Positions 1 to 10,080 of a stretch of 64,000 bases of DNA are shown piece by piece. Under the pieces are notes generated by a model, which made no database searches, was not told the DNA's origin, and saw only the letters and a program-made list of their open reading frames with translations. The position numbers and the translations under genes are program-made. Each line of letters begins with the position of its first letter. Positions within the stretch are counted from its first letter, which is position 1. Location: positions 2,894,501 to 2,958,500 of the forward strand of contig NZ_CP060783.1 of NCBI RefSeq assembly GCF_014489535.1, given 5' to 3'. The DNA comes from Diaphorobacter aerolatus. Lineage in GTDB: Bacteria; Pseudomonadota; Gammaproteobacteria; Burkholderiales; Burkholderiaceae_C.

Positions 1-30
1 GTGCGAGGGCAATGCAAGGATGATGACGCA

Positions 31-564
31 ATGATCCAGATGAACAAACTGCTCGCCAAGGGCGCGGGCCTCTCTCAGGTGCTGCTCAAGCGCGCGGCGA
101 GCGTCGAACTCGATTGGGATGTGCGCCAGAAAAGCCGCTTCGCCGCTACCGACAGCACGGGCCGCGAGCTGGCCATCTTCCTGCCGCGCGGGCAGGCCGT
201 GCGCGGCGGCGACGTGCTCGTGGGCGAGGACGGATCGCTCGTGCGCGTGATTGCCGCGCCGCAGAAGGTGCTGCACATCGGCTGGTGCCGACAGCATGGA
301 ACGGCCTTCGATCTGACGCGCGCCGCCTACCACCTGGGCAATCGCCACGTGCCCATCGAGTTGCAAGCCGATCATCTCAAGATCGAGCCCGACCACGTGC
401 TGGCAGGGATGCTGCGCAGCATGCACCTGATCGTCACCGAGGCCGAGATGCCGTTCGAGCCCGAGGGCGGCGCATATGGCGGGCATGTGACCCACGATGG
501 ACACGGCGGCCATCACGGCCATTCGCATGGCGCTCACGAAGGCCATCATCATCACGATCACTGA
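31..564 (+). CDS. ureE: Urease accessory protein UreE (nickel metallochaperone)
   Basis: UreE delivers Ni(II) to the urease apoenzyme in the cytoplasm. The 177-residue protein has the usual two-domain UreE layout, including a YHLGNRHVPIEL-type segment around residues 103-114 that carries the conserved metal-binding histidine. It ends in a histidine-rich tail with 13 His in the last 28 residues, typical of nickel-storing UreE. I chose the ATG at 31 because AAGGA lies 10 bases before it; the frame is open back to the window edge. ureF follows after 15 bp and overlaps ureG, so this is the distal part of a urease operon whose structural genes would lie before the window. Confidence 0.95.
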   Translation: MIQMNKLLAKGAGLSQVLLKRAASVELDWDVRQKSRFAATDSTGRELAIFLPRGQAVRGGDVLVGEDGSLVRVIAAPQKVLHIGWCRQHGTAFDLTRAAYHLGNRHVPIELQADHLKIEPDHVLAGMLRSMHLIVTEAEMPFEPEGGAYGGHVTHDGHGGHHGHSHGAHEGHHHHDH

Positions 565-579
565 ACGGCTGCGCCGCAG

Positions 580-1287
580 ATGAGCACGCCGATCTCACCC
601 CACAGCCTGCTGCAACTCATGTGGCTCGCTTCGCCCGCGCTTCCGATCGGTGGATTTTCGTACTCCGAGGGGCTGGAATCCGCCATCGACGCGGGATATG
701 TCGATGGCGAAGCCAGTGCGGCGGACTGGCTGGTGGATCAACTGCATCTCACGCAGTCGCGCGGCGACATGGCGGCGCTGGCGCAGGCGATTCCCGCGTG
801 GCAGGCGAGTGACGTGCATCGCGTCGAGGCGCTCAACGATTGGGTGACCACCACGCGCGAGACCAGCGAGCTGCGCCTGCAGAGCGAGCAGATGGGGCAG
901 TCGCTCACGGTCTGGCTGCGCAATCAGCATGCGGATTCGGCGCAGCGCATGGTGCAAATCGAAACGCTGGCGCGGCTTTCGCAACGCACGCCCACCTACC
1001 CGATTGCCTTCGCGCTGGCCGCCGCATTCACGTTGGCACCGGTGCGCGAATGCGTGCTGGCCTACGCCTTTGGCTGGGCCGAAAACATGGTGCAGGCCGC
1101 CATCAAGGCCGTGCCGCTCGGGCAGAGCGCGGGACAGCGCATCCTGGCGCGGCTGGCCGTTGAGATTCCCCCCGCCGTGGAGCACGCGCTGAGCCTGCCA
1201 GACGAGGCGCGCACGGCGTTTTCACCCATGCTGGCGATCCTGTCGTCGCGGCATGAATCGCAGTATTCAAGAATCTTCAGATCATGA
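580..1287 (+). CDS. ureF: Urease accessory protein UreF
   Basis: UreF joins UreD and UreG in the complex that loads nickel into urease and checks GTPase-coupled activation. The 235-residue, mostly helical protein carries the family signature [13 protein letters not shown] near residues 20-32 and the conserved C-terminal region with [11 protein letters not shown] at the very end. Length is normal for UreF. Its stop overlaps the ureG start by four bases (ATGA), which implies translational coupling, and ureE lies 15 bp upstream. Confidence 0.95.
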   Translation: MSTPISPHSLLQLMWLASPALPIGGFSYSEGLESAIDAGYVDGEASAADWLVDQLHLTQSRGDMAALAQAIPAWQASDVHRVEALNDWVTTTRETSELRLQSEQMGQSLTVWLRNQHADSAQRMVQIETLARLSQRTPTYPIAFALAAAFTLAPVRECVLAYAFGWAENMVQAAIKAVPLGQSAGQRILARLAVEIPPAVEHALSLPDEARTAFSPMLAILSSRHESQYSRIFRS

Positions 1288-1963
1288 CCACTTCCACCTC
1301 GACCACCCACTCCGCACTCCATCACATTCCCAACCGCACCAAGAAGCTGCCGCCACTGCGCGTGGGCATTGGCGGCCCGGTCGGTTCGGGCAAGACCACG
1401 ATTCTCGAAATGCTCTGCAAGGCGATGCGCGACCGCTGGGATCTGGTCGCCATCACCAACGACATCTACACCAAGGAAGACCAGCGCCTGCTCACCATCA
1501 GCGGCGCATTGCCCGCCGAGCGCATCATGGGCGTGGAGACCGGCGGCTGCCCACACACGGCGATCCGCGAGGATGCGTCGATCAACCTCGAAGCCATAGA
1601 CCGCATGCTCGGCGAGTTTCCCGATGCCGACATCGTCTTCATCGAGTCGGGCGGCGACAATCTGGCCGCGACCTTCAGCCCGAACTCAGCGATCTCACGA
1701 TCTACGTGATCGATGTGGCGGCCGGAGAGAAAATCCCGCGCAAGGGTGGCCCGGGCATCACCAAGAGCGACCTTTTCGTGATCAACAAGACCGACCTCGC
1801 GCCGCACGTTGGCGCGAACCTCGACATCATGCGCAGCGACACCGAGCGCATGCGCCACACGCCCAAGGGCATGAAGCCATTCGTGATGACGAATCTGAAG
1901 ACGCTTGACGGGCTCGACGAAGTGGTGGCCTTCATCGAAAAGAAGGGGCTGTTGGTCGCGTGA
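1284..1963 (+). CDS. ureG: Urease accessory GTPase UreG (frameshifted in this sequence)
   Basis: UreG is the SIMIBI-class GTPase that powers nickel insertion into urease. Visible motifs are the P-loop [10 protein letters not shown] (about residues 30-39), the metal-binding [26 protein letters not shown], and the base-recognition NKTDLAP. The frame breaks near 1680: the conserved [12 protein letters not shown] continues only in the next frame because one C is missing from the CCC run before GAACTC. Restoring it gives a normal 226-residue protein ending KKGLLVA. I treat this as a sequence error because many genes here show the same kind of lesion. The start overlaps the ureF stop. Confidence 0.93.
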
Positions 1964-2023
1964 AAGCTGGCCCTGGGCGTTCAGTAGAATGCCGCGCTAA
2001 TACCACCAACCGGCGCGGCGATC

Positions 2024-2767
2024 TTGGACAAAACTTTCATCAAAGGCCTGGTCCTTCTTGAAGCCATGGCCCGCAACGACAAGGGTTCGGGTGTGAGCGA
2101 GCTGGCCTCGCAGTTGCTGCTCAACAAGAGCAACGTGCACCGCCTGCTGCAGGCGCTGGTGCACCAGGGTTTTGCGCGCAAGAATGCCGACACCAACCGC
2201 TACGAACTCACGATGAAGATGTGGGAGCTGGGCTCGCGCATCGCGGGCAAGCTCGACGTGCGGCTGGAGTCGCTGCCGTTCATGAAACGGCTTGCCGAGG
2301 AAACGCGCGAGACCGTGCATCTGTCGATTCTTGATGGTGCCGAGGTTCTCTACATCGAAAAGATCGACAGCCCGCAACCGGTGCGCGCCTACACCTCCGT
2401 CGGCGGTCGCGCGCCCGCGCAATGCGTGGCGACCGGCAAGGCCCTGCTCGCATGGGCCGACGAGGACGTGCTGACGCTCGTGAAGAACCGTTTCAAGGCG
2501 CACACGCCAAAATCCATCGTGCGTATCGGCGATCTGCGCAAGCAACTCGAAGACATTCGCAGCAAGGGCTTTGCCATCAACGCCGGAGAGTGGCGCGAGC
2601 AGGTGGTGGGCGCGGCTGCGCCGATACGGGATGCGTCGGGCCGCGTGGTGGCGGCGCTCGGCATTTCGGGCCCCACCGACCGACTTGACCAGGAGGCGCT
2701 GGCCCGCACAGGCGCGCGCCTGATCGAGCAGACGCGGGCGATCTCGCTGCGCCTGGGCTACAGCTAG
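2024..2767 (+). CDS. IclR-family transcriptional regulator
   Basis: A 247-residue DNA-binding regulator with an N-terminal winged helix-turn-helix (about residues 5-60, with SELASQLLLNKSNVHRLLQAL) and a C-terminal IclR effector-binding domain. The latter shows YIEKIDSPQPVRAYTSVGGRAP, the CVATGKALLAW loop and the INAGEWREQVVGAAAPI segment, all typical of the family. The best start is a TTG at 2024, which gives MDKTFIKGLVLLEAM; no upstream ATG is in frame. The effector cannot be deduced. Neighbours are unrelated urease genes and a convergent minus-strand cluster, so its targets may be distant. Confidence 0.88.
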   Translation: MDKTFIKGLVLLEAMARNDKGSGVSELASQLLLNKSNVHRLLQALVHQGFARKNADTNRYELTMKMWELGSRIAGKLDVRLESLPFMKRLAEETRETVHLSILDGAEVLYIEKIDSPQPVRAYTSVGGRAPAQCVATGKALLAWADEDVLTLVKNRFKAHTPKSIVRIGDLRKQLEDIRSKGFAINAGEWREQVVGAAAPIRDASGRVVAALGISGPTDRLDQEALARTGARLIEQTRAISLRLGYS

Positions 2768-2937
2768 GGCCTGTTCACCCAATCCACGGGGTCGCGCAAG
2801 CCCGAAGGGTTGTGCAGTCTTGGGCGGTCTGCGGCGTTGCAGTCTCTCGCAACGTACCTACCTTGCTTCGAGCCTGCGCCTTGCATCCCATCCCAAGACT
2901 GCACAACGCGATCCCCGTGCGTTGGGTGAACAGGCCC
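2767..2937. repeat. 171-bp inverted-repeat (MITE-like) element between convergent genes
   Basis: The ends are near-perfect inverted copies. Both arms read GGGCCTGTTCACCCA, then an ACGGGG(A)TCGCG block and TTGTGCAGTCTTGGG; the left arm has about 16 extra bases between the last two blocks. The centre is about 55 bp of unpaired sequence. It starts at the stop codon of the IclR gene and ends just before the stop of the DUF2149 gene, so it can also form a large hairpin acting as a two-way terminator. No coding potential is evident. Confidence 0.7.
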
Positions 2938-2943
2938 TACGGC

Positions 2944-3288
2944 CTACTGGACGGCTTGCGTGCCCGCTGCGCCCGATTCGGGCACGTACACCATGGAGCC
3001 GTCCTTGAGCCGGTAGGCCACGCCCGCCTTCGCGCCCTGGCCCTCGCCGATCTCGCCGCTCGCGCGGTAGTGGTCGAGTTTCTGTCCATCCTTGACGATG
3101 ATTTCCATGTTGTCCTTGCCGGGGTTGCGAATCACGGTCACCTGCTCGGCCGAGAACGGATTGACGGGACTCTGCGCCACCGCCAGCAGCAGCGCGGCGA
3201 TGATCACCAGAAACACGTCGATGAGGTTGACGACGGAGAGAATCGGGTCGTCGCCGTCACCCTCATCCATGAGGCGCAGATGCTTCAT
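2944..3288 (-). CDS. DUF2149 inner-membrane protein (HmuU-like)
   Basis: A 114-residue protein with a single hydrophobic helix near residues 15-40 (ILSVVNLIDVFLVIIAALLL). A polar C-terminal domain follows, containing EIIVKDGQKLDHYRASG. This matches DUF2149, a family that normally sits beside MotA/TolQ/ExbB-like channels and CobN-like proteins and has an ExbD-like topology. It overlaps the upstream channel gene by four bases and is the last gene of the cluster. By analogy with ExbB/ExbD it may couple the proton gradient to the receptor or chelatase; that role is inferred. Confidence 0.85.
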   Translation of the reverse strand: MKHLRLMDEGDGDDPILSVVNLIDVFLVIIAALLLAVAQSPVNPFSAEQVTVIRNPGKDNMEIIVKDGQKLDHYRASGEIGEGQGAKAGVAYRLKDGSMVYVPESGAAGTQAVQ

Positions 3289-3809
3289 GCCAGCACCTCG
3301 GGCGCAGGCCCCGCAACCGCGTGGTCGCGCACGCCCATGCGCTGTTCGATGGCGGCGAGATCGGCCGCATACCAGCGCTTGCGCACGTTGACCACCGCAA
3401 AGCTGATCGCCGCTGCCAGCAGCGCGAGAATGACGGCGGAAAAAGCGACCATCAGGCTGCGCGAGACGTCAGCCAACTGGCCTTCGGCAAGCGCCTTGAG
3501 TGCCGGCCCCATGGGGATCATGGTCGCGACGAGTCCGAGCATGGGCGCGACGCGCGTCGCGATGCGGGCCACTTCGAGGCGCTTGACGGCCAGTGTCTCC
3601 AGCTCGACCGGTGTGCGGGCAAGCTGTGCCGACATCGCGGCGTGCAGCTCGAACCCGGCGGGACGGCCGCGCCTGCGCTGCATGGCCTGCCAGCCAAACG
3701 CGCCCAGCGCATAGAAAGCATGGGCGAAAAGCACGGCAATCGCGATCAGGACGGGGTAGAGAAAGAGCTGGCTGATTTCATACATCGCCACTTCGATGGA
3801 GTTGTTCAT
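3285..3809 (-). CDS. MotA/TolQ/ExbB-type proton channel subunit (HmuT-like)
   Basis: A 174-residue integral membrane protein with three hydrophobic segments. One is near residues 10-33 (LFLYPVLIAIAVLFAHAFYA). Two more lie in the second half around GLVATMIPMGPAL and VAFSAVILALLAAAISFAVV, the conserved TolQ/ExbB pore region. I place the start at 3809 (MNNSIEVAMYEISQ) because its ATGA overlaps the stop of the CobN-like gene, though the frame is open further upstream. The channel probably energises the TonB-dependent receptor or chelatase encoded upstream. Confidence 0.88.
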   Translation of the reverse strand: MNNSIEVAMYEISQLFLYPVLIAIAVLFAHAFYALGAFGWQAMQRRRGRPAGFELHAAMSAQLARTPVELETLAVKRLEVARIATRVAPMLGLVATMIPMGPALKALAEGQLADVSRSLMVAFSAVILALLAAAISFAVVNVRKRWYAADLAAIEQRMGVRDHAVAGPAPEVLA

Positions 3810-6800
3810 GTTGCGGTTTCCTTGTTTGGTTGGTGCTGGATAAGGGATGCAAATCGCTGGTGCTGACGCCATGCGCCGACCAGGGCGAGCGCCGTGATGA
3901 GCAGCAAAAGCCATGGAGCGTTGCGCGTGTCCGAAGGCGGCTGCCAGGCTTCGACCGGTTGCAGCAGCAGGCCCGACAGCGGCGGTTGCTTGGGCGGCTG
4001 TGGTTCCTCACGGGCTTCGGGCTCGGGCGCCATCGCCGTCGCCATTGCCGTCTGTACGGGTGCGACGGTGGCCCTGGGCGCTGCGTGCACAGGGGCACTC
4101 ATGCCAAAGCCCGCGCCGGGTTGGGCACGCGCCCCCACCATGGCCGCGAATGCCGCGTTGTCGCTGCGAATATCGTGCCTGCGAGCAAGATCCCGCCAGC
4201 GTTGCGTGAGTTCGTTGATCGTCGCCGCGTCGGTCTGCCAATAGCCCTGACGTGCGGCTTCGAGCATGCGCTCCATGGTTTGCGCCAACGCGTGCGGGTT
4301 GTGCCGCTCGAACCAGGCGCGCAGGCCGAGCTGGTGCTTGTCGCGAACATAGACCTCGGCCATCTCCTGCCACTGGTCGTCACGCACGATCTCGCGGGCC
4401 GTGGCGGTCCAGCCCCAGAAATTGTTGGTGGCATCCAGCACCTGCAGCGTGCCTGCGTAGCCTTCCCTCATCAGGCCGCTGATGTAGCCCGGATGAAATT
4501 GGCGGGTGGCGAGTTCCTTGGCGAGAAACTGCGACGCGCCTTCGACGCGCCCGGCACCCTGACCGCGCAGATTGCTGATGTAGAGCGCCGGAGCCTTGCC
4601 GTCCAGATGCCGCACGGCCAGCGAGATGCCGCCCAGATACTGAAAGGGATCATCCGTGGTGAGCATGCCGTAGAGGTTCGATGAGCGCGACAGCACCGCG
4701 CCCTGCGTGCCGCGCAAATGTTCGGCGTAGAGGTTGACGTCCTTGGCTCCGGCAATGCCGGATTCGCCCCAGTGTTGCTCGTCGGGACCGTAGGCGAACT
4801 GCATGCGCGAGAGATAGACTGCGGCGAGCTTGCGGTCGCCATCGGCCTTGCCCTTCCACGAGCCGGTGTCCAGCGCCGCGTCGTCGAGACCCGTGCCGTA
4901 GCGCCCGCTTTCCGAGGAAAAAATACGCGTGGCCCCGGCCCGCTCGGCAGCCGGGCCCGGAGCGCCGCGCGCGCGAAGCCGCTCGGCAATCGCGCGCGCG
5001 TTGGTGGCGATGGGGTTGTCGTCCTCCGCCGCGCGCGATGCGAGCCACACGGCCCGCGCCAGTTGTTTGAGCGTGTTGGGAAAGTGATCGCGGTACAGAC
5101 CGGTTACCGACAGCACCACGTCCACGCGCGGCCTGCCCAGTGCCTCGCGCGGTAGCAGCCGCACGTCCGTCACGCGACCGCCTTTGTCCCACACCGGCTC
5201 CACGCCCATGAGCCACAACGCCTGCGCTTCGAGCTGGCCCTGATGGCGCATGGTCTCGACGGACCACAGGCTGAAGGTCAGCTTGGAGGGCTGGCGGCCA
5301 TGCAGGCGCAGATGCTCCGCGAGCAGTTGCTCGGCGGACTGCTTTCCGGCCTCCCACGCCTGGCGCGTGGGCACGCGCGAGGGATCGAAGCCATACAGAT
5401 TGCGACCCGTCGGGTAGGCGTCGGGATTCCTGATCGGGTCTCCGCCGTAGGAGGTGGGGAGATGTCGTCCATCGAGGAACGCGATCAGTGCGGGCGTTTC
5501 CCCCTGAGCGCCCAGATCATCGTAGGCCTTGCGAGCACGCGTGATCGCGCTGCGCAATGCGGCGGGCAGACCCTCGGCGCTCTCGCCGAGCACCACGTGG
5601 CGCTTCAGCAAGCGATAGGGCGCGGTGTCGGGCAGGCGTGCCCACGGGCCGACCAGGGCTTCGTCCAGATCGTCCTCGGCCACGCCAGCGTGCCGCGCGG
5701 CCGCTTGCCAGAATTCGCGGCCGAGCATCAACAGCACCGTGCCAAGGCGATGCAACTCCTCGGGCGCGCGGCCCAGCGTGTGCAGGCCCTGCGGCTGGGC
5801 GGTTTCGGCAAGTTCATGCAGTTGTGCATGCAGCGCGTCGACGAACTCCCGCATCGATTCGCGCGCACGCGTCTCGCTCCAGCCCATGTCGGCAAGCAGC
5901 CGCTCGCGCCGCGCGGCATCGACCAGATCGATGAAGATGCGCTCCTTGACCGCGCCTTCGTCCTGCGTGAGCCACTGGTGCAGCAGATCGTGGATGCGCG
6001 TGAGTGCATCGTGCAGACCGCCGGGTGCGAACGCGGGAGTCTGGTGCGTGATGGTCACGGCGCGCCCACGCCGCTTGGCCTGGATCGCTTCGCCGATGTT
6101 GTCGGCAATATAGGGATAGGCCACGGGAAGATCGCCCAGCGCGAGCATCGGCGGGTCATAGACCGAGAGGCCGCGCTCCTTGCCCGGCAGCCATTCCTGT
6201 GTGCCGTGCGTGCCATAGTGCACCAGCGCATCGGCGCGCCACTGCTGGCGCGCCCACAGATAGACGGCGAGGTAATGGTGCGACGGCATGGCGGTGTTCG
6301 AGTGATACAGCGTCTTTTCACGCGCATCCCATCGCTCGGATCGCGGCGGCTGCGGCAGCACGGCGACGTTGCCGAGCAGCAGCCTTGGAATCACGAAGTA
6401 GGGCGTTCCACCTTCACGCACCACCATGGCCGAGCGCTCGGGATCGCCCCATGCGCCGTGCAGCGCATCCTGCGTGGCCTTGGGCAGCGTGGCGAGCCAT
6501 TCGCGATATTGCGCGACCGGCATGCGATCGGCCAGACCATCGCGCAGCAGCGGCTGCAACTGGTCGGTGCGGTACGCAGGCGCGAGCAGGCGTTGCAGCA
6601 GTGCGATGAGCGGCGCCTCTTCGGGGCCTGCGTGGAATAGCCAGCGGCCGACAGGCCGCCCAGCGTGCTTTGCAGGCTGCGCGGAACGTTGAGGAACGAG
6701 GCGCTCAGATTCTTTTCGCCGCCGGGGTAGTTCCAGAACATCAGCGCCACACGCTTGTCGGCCCGGGGCTTGCGCTGCAAGGCGACCATGCGCAGCGCCT

Positions 6801-7851
6801 TGTCGACCACGGCCTGCGTTTGCGCGGCAATCGGCACGACCTGATCGTCACCCTTGCGCGTGGCACCGGCCACCTGGATGTCGGTCACACCCGCGTACTC
6901 GGGCTGCGCGAGATAGAACGGAACATCCATGAGCGTCACGCCCTGCGGGCTTGCGGCCCACTGCGCCTCGTCGCCGCGCCGCGAGATCATGGCCTGCAAC
7001 ACGGGAATGCCCAATTGCTCGAATTCGCGGCGTCGGTCTTCGGGGTTGAGCATGATCTGCGTGGTGATCAGCACGTCGGCCAAGGTGTCGCGGCCCGGGC
7101 GCAGCAGGCTTGCGAAGCCGCTCGCGTCCATCATCGGCGTGTAGAAAGGCAGGGCAATCGCACCGGCCGCTTCGACGCGGTGGATCAGGTCGTCAATGAA
7201 GTCCGTCTGCATGGCCGCGATGTACTGCTGGTGCAGCGCGATGCCGATGATCGGCGCGCGCCGCGACGCACCGGCCCTGGCTTTGCCTTCCCTCGACTCG
7301 ATGTAGGCACGGGCGTCGGAAAACACCAGCCCCGGTGCCTGCGGATGGTAGAAGGCCGCTTTGGGAAATACGATGGGCCGGGCGATGCCTTCGGTCGGCA
7401 GGTTGCGGAAATGCGCCGCGAGCGTGGCGAAGAACCCGGTGAAGTTCTGCCGCCCGCCATTGACGTAATAGTCTTGCAGACGCCCGGCAAGCGGCTCGGG
7501 AAACCCACTGGCCGTGGGCTCCCGTCCGTACAGCCAGACGATGGGTTGCTTGAGCTGCGGCAGCGCCCCGGCGAGCCGCTGTTCGACGGCATCGACGAGG
7601 TAGCTGTCGATGAACACGGCATCGTGCCCCCGCCATAAACCGGCATCGGTTTTCTCCGGCAACTGATGGAGATAGCGCACCTCCACGCTGATGCCGTGAG
7701 AGCGCGCGATGCTTGCGAGCTGGTGGAATTTTCCCGCCGGCACGTTGCCCGTGGCAATGAATAGCAGCGAGCGCTTGCCGTCGGCCGCCTGCGCGAGGCA
7801 GCACATCGACAGCATCCAGCAGGCGAGCACCAGTGACTTCAAACGCTTCAT
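3806..7851 (-). CDS. cobN: Exported CobN-like metallochelatase (HmuS-like; frameshifted here)
   Basis: A very large protein of the CobN/BchH chelatase family, 1348 residues once one base is restored. The diagnostic HYGTHGTQEWLPGKERGL segment and the AYPYIADNIGEAIQAKRR segment are intact. Unlike cytoplasmic CobN it begins with a clear signal peptide (MKRLKSLVLACWMLSMCCLAQA) and ends with a transmembrane helix (APWLLLLITALALVGAW), so the catalytic body should face the periplasm. The frame breaks near 6624, where one C is missing in GCCCCGAAG (restored reading STQAPEEAPLIALLQ). It lies between a TonB-dependent receptor and an ExbB-like channel with no cobalamin-synthesis genes nearby. A haem or porphyrin role like that proposed for HmuS is therefore more likely than cobalt insertion. 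The symbol reflects the protein family, not the proven reaction. Confidence 0.85.
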
Positions 7852-7869
7852 GTCAGATGTCCGGCGTGA

Positions 7870-9849
7870 TCAGAAGTCCATGCGGCCCGACACGAAAATG
7901 CGCCTGCCCTGTTCCGCATAGCCGAACGCAGCGGATTTCTGCAGCAGCCGCAGGTCGCCAATGTTCTGCAGACCCGCACGCAGATGGAACTTGCGGTCAT
8001 CGCCCAGATTCCACATGCGGCCCAAGCTCGCATTCCACAGCGTGTAGGCGGGCAGGCGTTCGATGTAGCTCGTTTGCCGGCCCGTGTATTCACCCTCGAG
8101 CTGCGCGCTCCACTGATGCACGCGCCACGACACACGCGAGGTGAAGCTGGTGCGCGGCCGGTCGTTGAGCTGCTTGCCGGTGGCCTTGTCGCGCGTGCTC
8201 AGGAACTGCGCGTCCGTGCTCCACCGCAGTGCCGGTGTCACATCCCATGCGAAGCCGGTCTCGAGGCCGCGCACACGGGCCTGGTCGACGTTGTCGTAGA
8301 CATAGGTGCGCCGCATTCCCTCGGCCTTGAGCAGACGGTAGGTGATGAGCTGCTTCACATCCGTGTGGAACAGCGTGGCGTTGAGCTGCAATGCGGAGAC
8401 CGGCTGCCAGTGCGCACTGAGTTCGAACGATGCCGAGGTCTCGGGCTGGAGGTCGCCATTGCCATGGAAGGTGTGCGGCCCCTCGGCACCGACATAGTTC
8501 GGTGAAATCTGCTTGAGGGTCGGGGCCTTGAAGGCGCGTCCGTATCCGCCCTTGATGACCAGATCGGGGTTTGCCTCCCAGGCGAGGTAGGCGCGGGGGC
8601 TGGCGTGGGAGCCGAACATCTCGTGATGGTCGGCACGCAGGCCCAGCGTGGCGGTCCAGCGCGCGCCCAGCGCGATTTCGTCCTGCAGGAAGAGCGCCTT
8701 GTGCGTTGCATCGTCGCGGCCGCCCTTCAGCCCGGCGTTCACCAGTTCCTCGTCGCGCCATTCGCCGCCCGCAGTGAGCAGGTGCGAGTCCAGCTTCATC
8801 GTGGCGTGGCCATCCACGACGGTGTCGCGCAGGTCCTGCGGGCGTGTGGGCGCGATGTTGTTGGTGCGGAAATTGCGCACCTTCATTTCGCTGCGGTAGG
8901 CGCGCAGCTGCCCGTTCCAGTTGTCGAATTGCCCGCGCCAGCCGACGTGGCCCTGGCTGCGGTCGATGTCGTAGCGGTTGTGATAAGGAATTCTGCGCAT
9001 GTTCACCTCGTCGGAAAAGCGCGATTCCTTGCCATCCATGATTCCCGCTTCCACGAGCTGGCCCCGGGCAACATCCCACTCGCCGTTGACACCGAGCGTG
9101 CGCGGGCGACGACCTTCGATTTCGCTGAGGCGTCCATCCGTCGGTAGCGCGGCCATGCCGCGATAGCTGCCCTCGGCCTGAATCGAGAGCCGTGCCTTGT
9201 CGCCCAGAGGCCCAGCCGCGTAGACCGAGCCGCGTGCTTCGCGCGAGGCACTGTCGGCATCGAGCGGAACCGTGCCGGAAAAGCCCAGCGAGCCGACCCA
9301 GTGATCCCTGGGCCTGCGCGTGATCAGATTGATCACGCCGCCCAGAGCTTCCGATCCGTAGAGCGCAGACATCGGGCCACGAATGATCTCCACGCGCTCG
9401 ATGGCCGACATCGGCAGCCAGCCGTATTGATAGTCCGAGTGCCCGATGACGTCGTCACTGGCGCTGATGCGGCGGCCATCGATCAGCGTGAGCGTGTGCT
9501 TGCCCTCCAGGCCGCGCAACGCAATGGTCTTGCGCCCGCCCACCTGCCGCGGGGTGAACGTGATGCCCGGCGCGCCGCGCACGGCGTCAAGCAGATCGGA
9601 TGCGTTGCGCGCGGCCAGTTCCTCGGCGGTGATGACCGTGACGCTCGCGGGTGCGGTGCGCGTGTCGTGCTCGCTGAGGGTTGCCGTCACCGTCACGGTG
9701 GGCAGGGCGTTGGCGACGACCGACTCGCGCTGCGCGTCGGTGCCGGGGGGTGGTGCCTTGTCGCTGGCCTCTTCGGCGTGCGCAGCGCAATGGAGAAAAA
9801 ACAATGCCGCGACGAACGGCGCGGCAACGAATGACTGACGTGGATGCAT
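7870..9849 (-). CDS. TonB-dependent outer-membrane receptor (HmuR/CirA/BtuB-like)
   Basis: A 659-residue outer-membrane receptor with a signal peptide (FVAAPFVAALFFLHCAAHA), a plug domain containing ERVEIIRGPMSALYGSEALG, and a beta-barrel ending in aromatic F. The start at 9849 is supported by AAGGA six bases upstream. A YGRAFKAP segment followed by NGDLQPETS sits where haem receptors carry the FRAP and NPNL motifs, so a haem or related tetrapyrrole ligand is plausible. Cobalamin or catecholate siderophores cannot be excluded. It is the first gene of the cluster with the CobN-like chelatase, 18 bp upstream of it. Confidence 0.9.
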   Translation of the reverse strand: MHPRQSFVAAPFVAALFFLHCAAHAEEASDKAPPPGTDAQRESVVANALPTVTVTATLSEHDTRTAPASVTVITAEELAARNASDLLDAVRGAPGITFTPRQVGGRKTIALRGLEGKHTLTLIDGRRISASDDVIGHSDYQYGWLPMSAIERVEIIRGPMSALYGSEALGGVINLITRRPRDHWVGSLGFSGTVPLDADSASREARGSVYAAGPLGDKARLSIQAEGSYRGMAALPTDGRLSEIEGRRPRTLGVNGEWDVARGQLVEAGIMDGKESRFSDEVNMRRIPYHNRYDIDRSQGHVGWRGQFDNWNGQLRAYRSEMKVRNFRTNNIAPTRPQDLRDTVVDGHATMKLDSHLLTAGGEWRDEELVNAGLKGGRDDATHKALFLQDEIALGARWTATLGLRADHHEMFGSHASPRAYLAWEANPDLVIKGGYGRAFKAPTLKQISPNYVGAEGPHTFHGNGDLQPETSASFELSAHWQPVSALQLNATLFHTDVKQLITYRLLKAEGMRRTYVYDNVDQARVRGLETGFAWDVTPALRWSTDAQFLSTRDKATGKQLNDRPRTSFTSRVSWRVHQWSAQLEGEYTGRQTSYIERLPAYTLWNASLGRMWNLGDDRKFHLRAGLQNIGDLRLLQKSAAFGYAEQGRRIFVSGRMDF

Positions 9850-9921
9850 TGGAGTCCTTGCATGCAGGTGAAACCGCAATGGCTGGACGCAAAAGGCGTT
9901 GGGCTGGGCGGGGATGAAGAC

Positions 9922-9942
9922 GGGATCGCTTCACAGCGATCC
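9922..9942 (-). promoter_or_regulatory. Leader hairpin upstream of the TonB receptor gene
   Basis: GGGATCGCT and AGCGATCCC form a perfect 9-bp stem with a three-base loop about 75 bp before the receptor start. No T-run follows on the minus strand, so it is more likely a 5'-leader structure than a terminator. No cobalamin-riboswitch box was found in this leader. Confidence 0.4.
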
Positions 9943-10080
9943 CGCAAGCCGTACAGAAATCACGGACCCACACACGACAGGTGTGCAGCGTGAGCGCCAG
10001 AGAAGATGGCGTCTACCCGCATCAGCATCCGGTTGGCGCGCAGGCCAGAACGTCACCGTGCTGCGTTGCCCAAATTAAAT

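Noticed and set aside
1670-1690. Programmed frameshift in ureG
   Set aside because: No slippery heptamer is present, UreG is not known to use recoding, and the lesion is the same homopolymer loss seen in many other genes.
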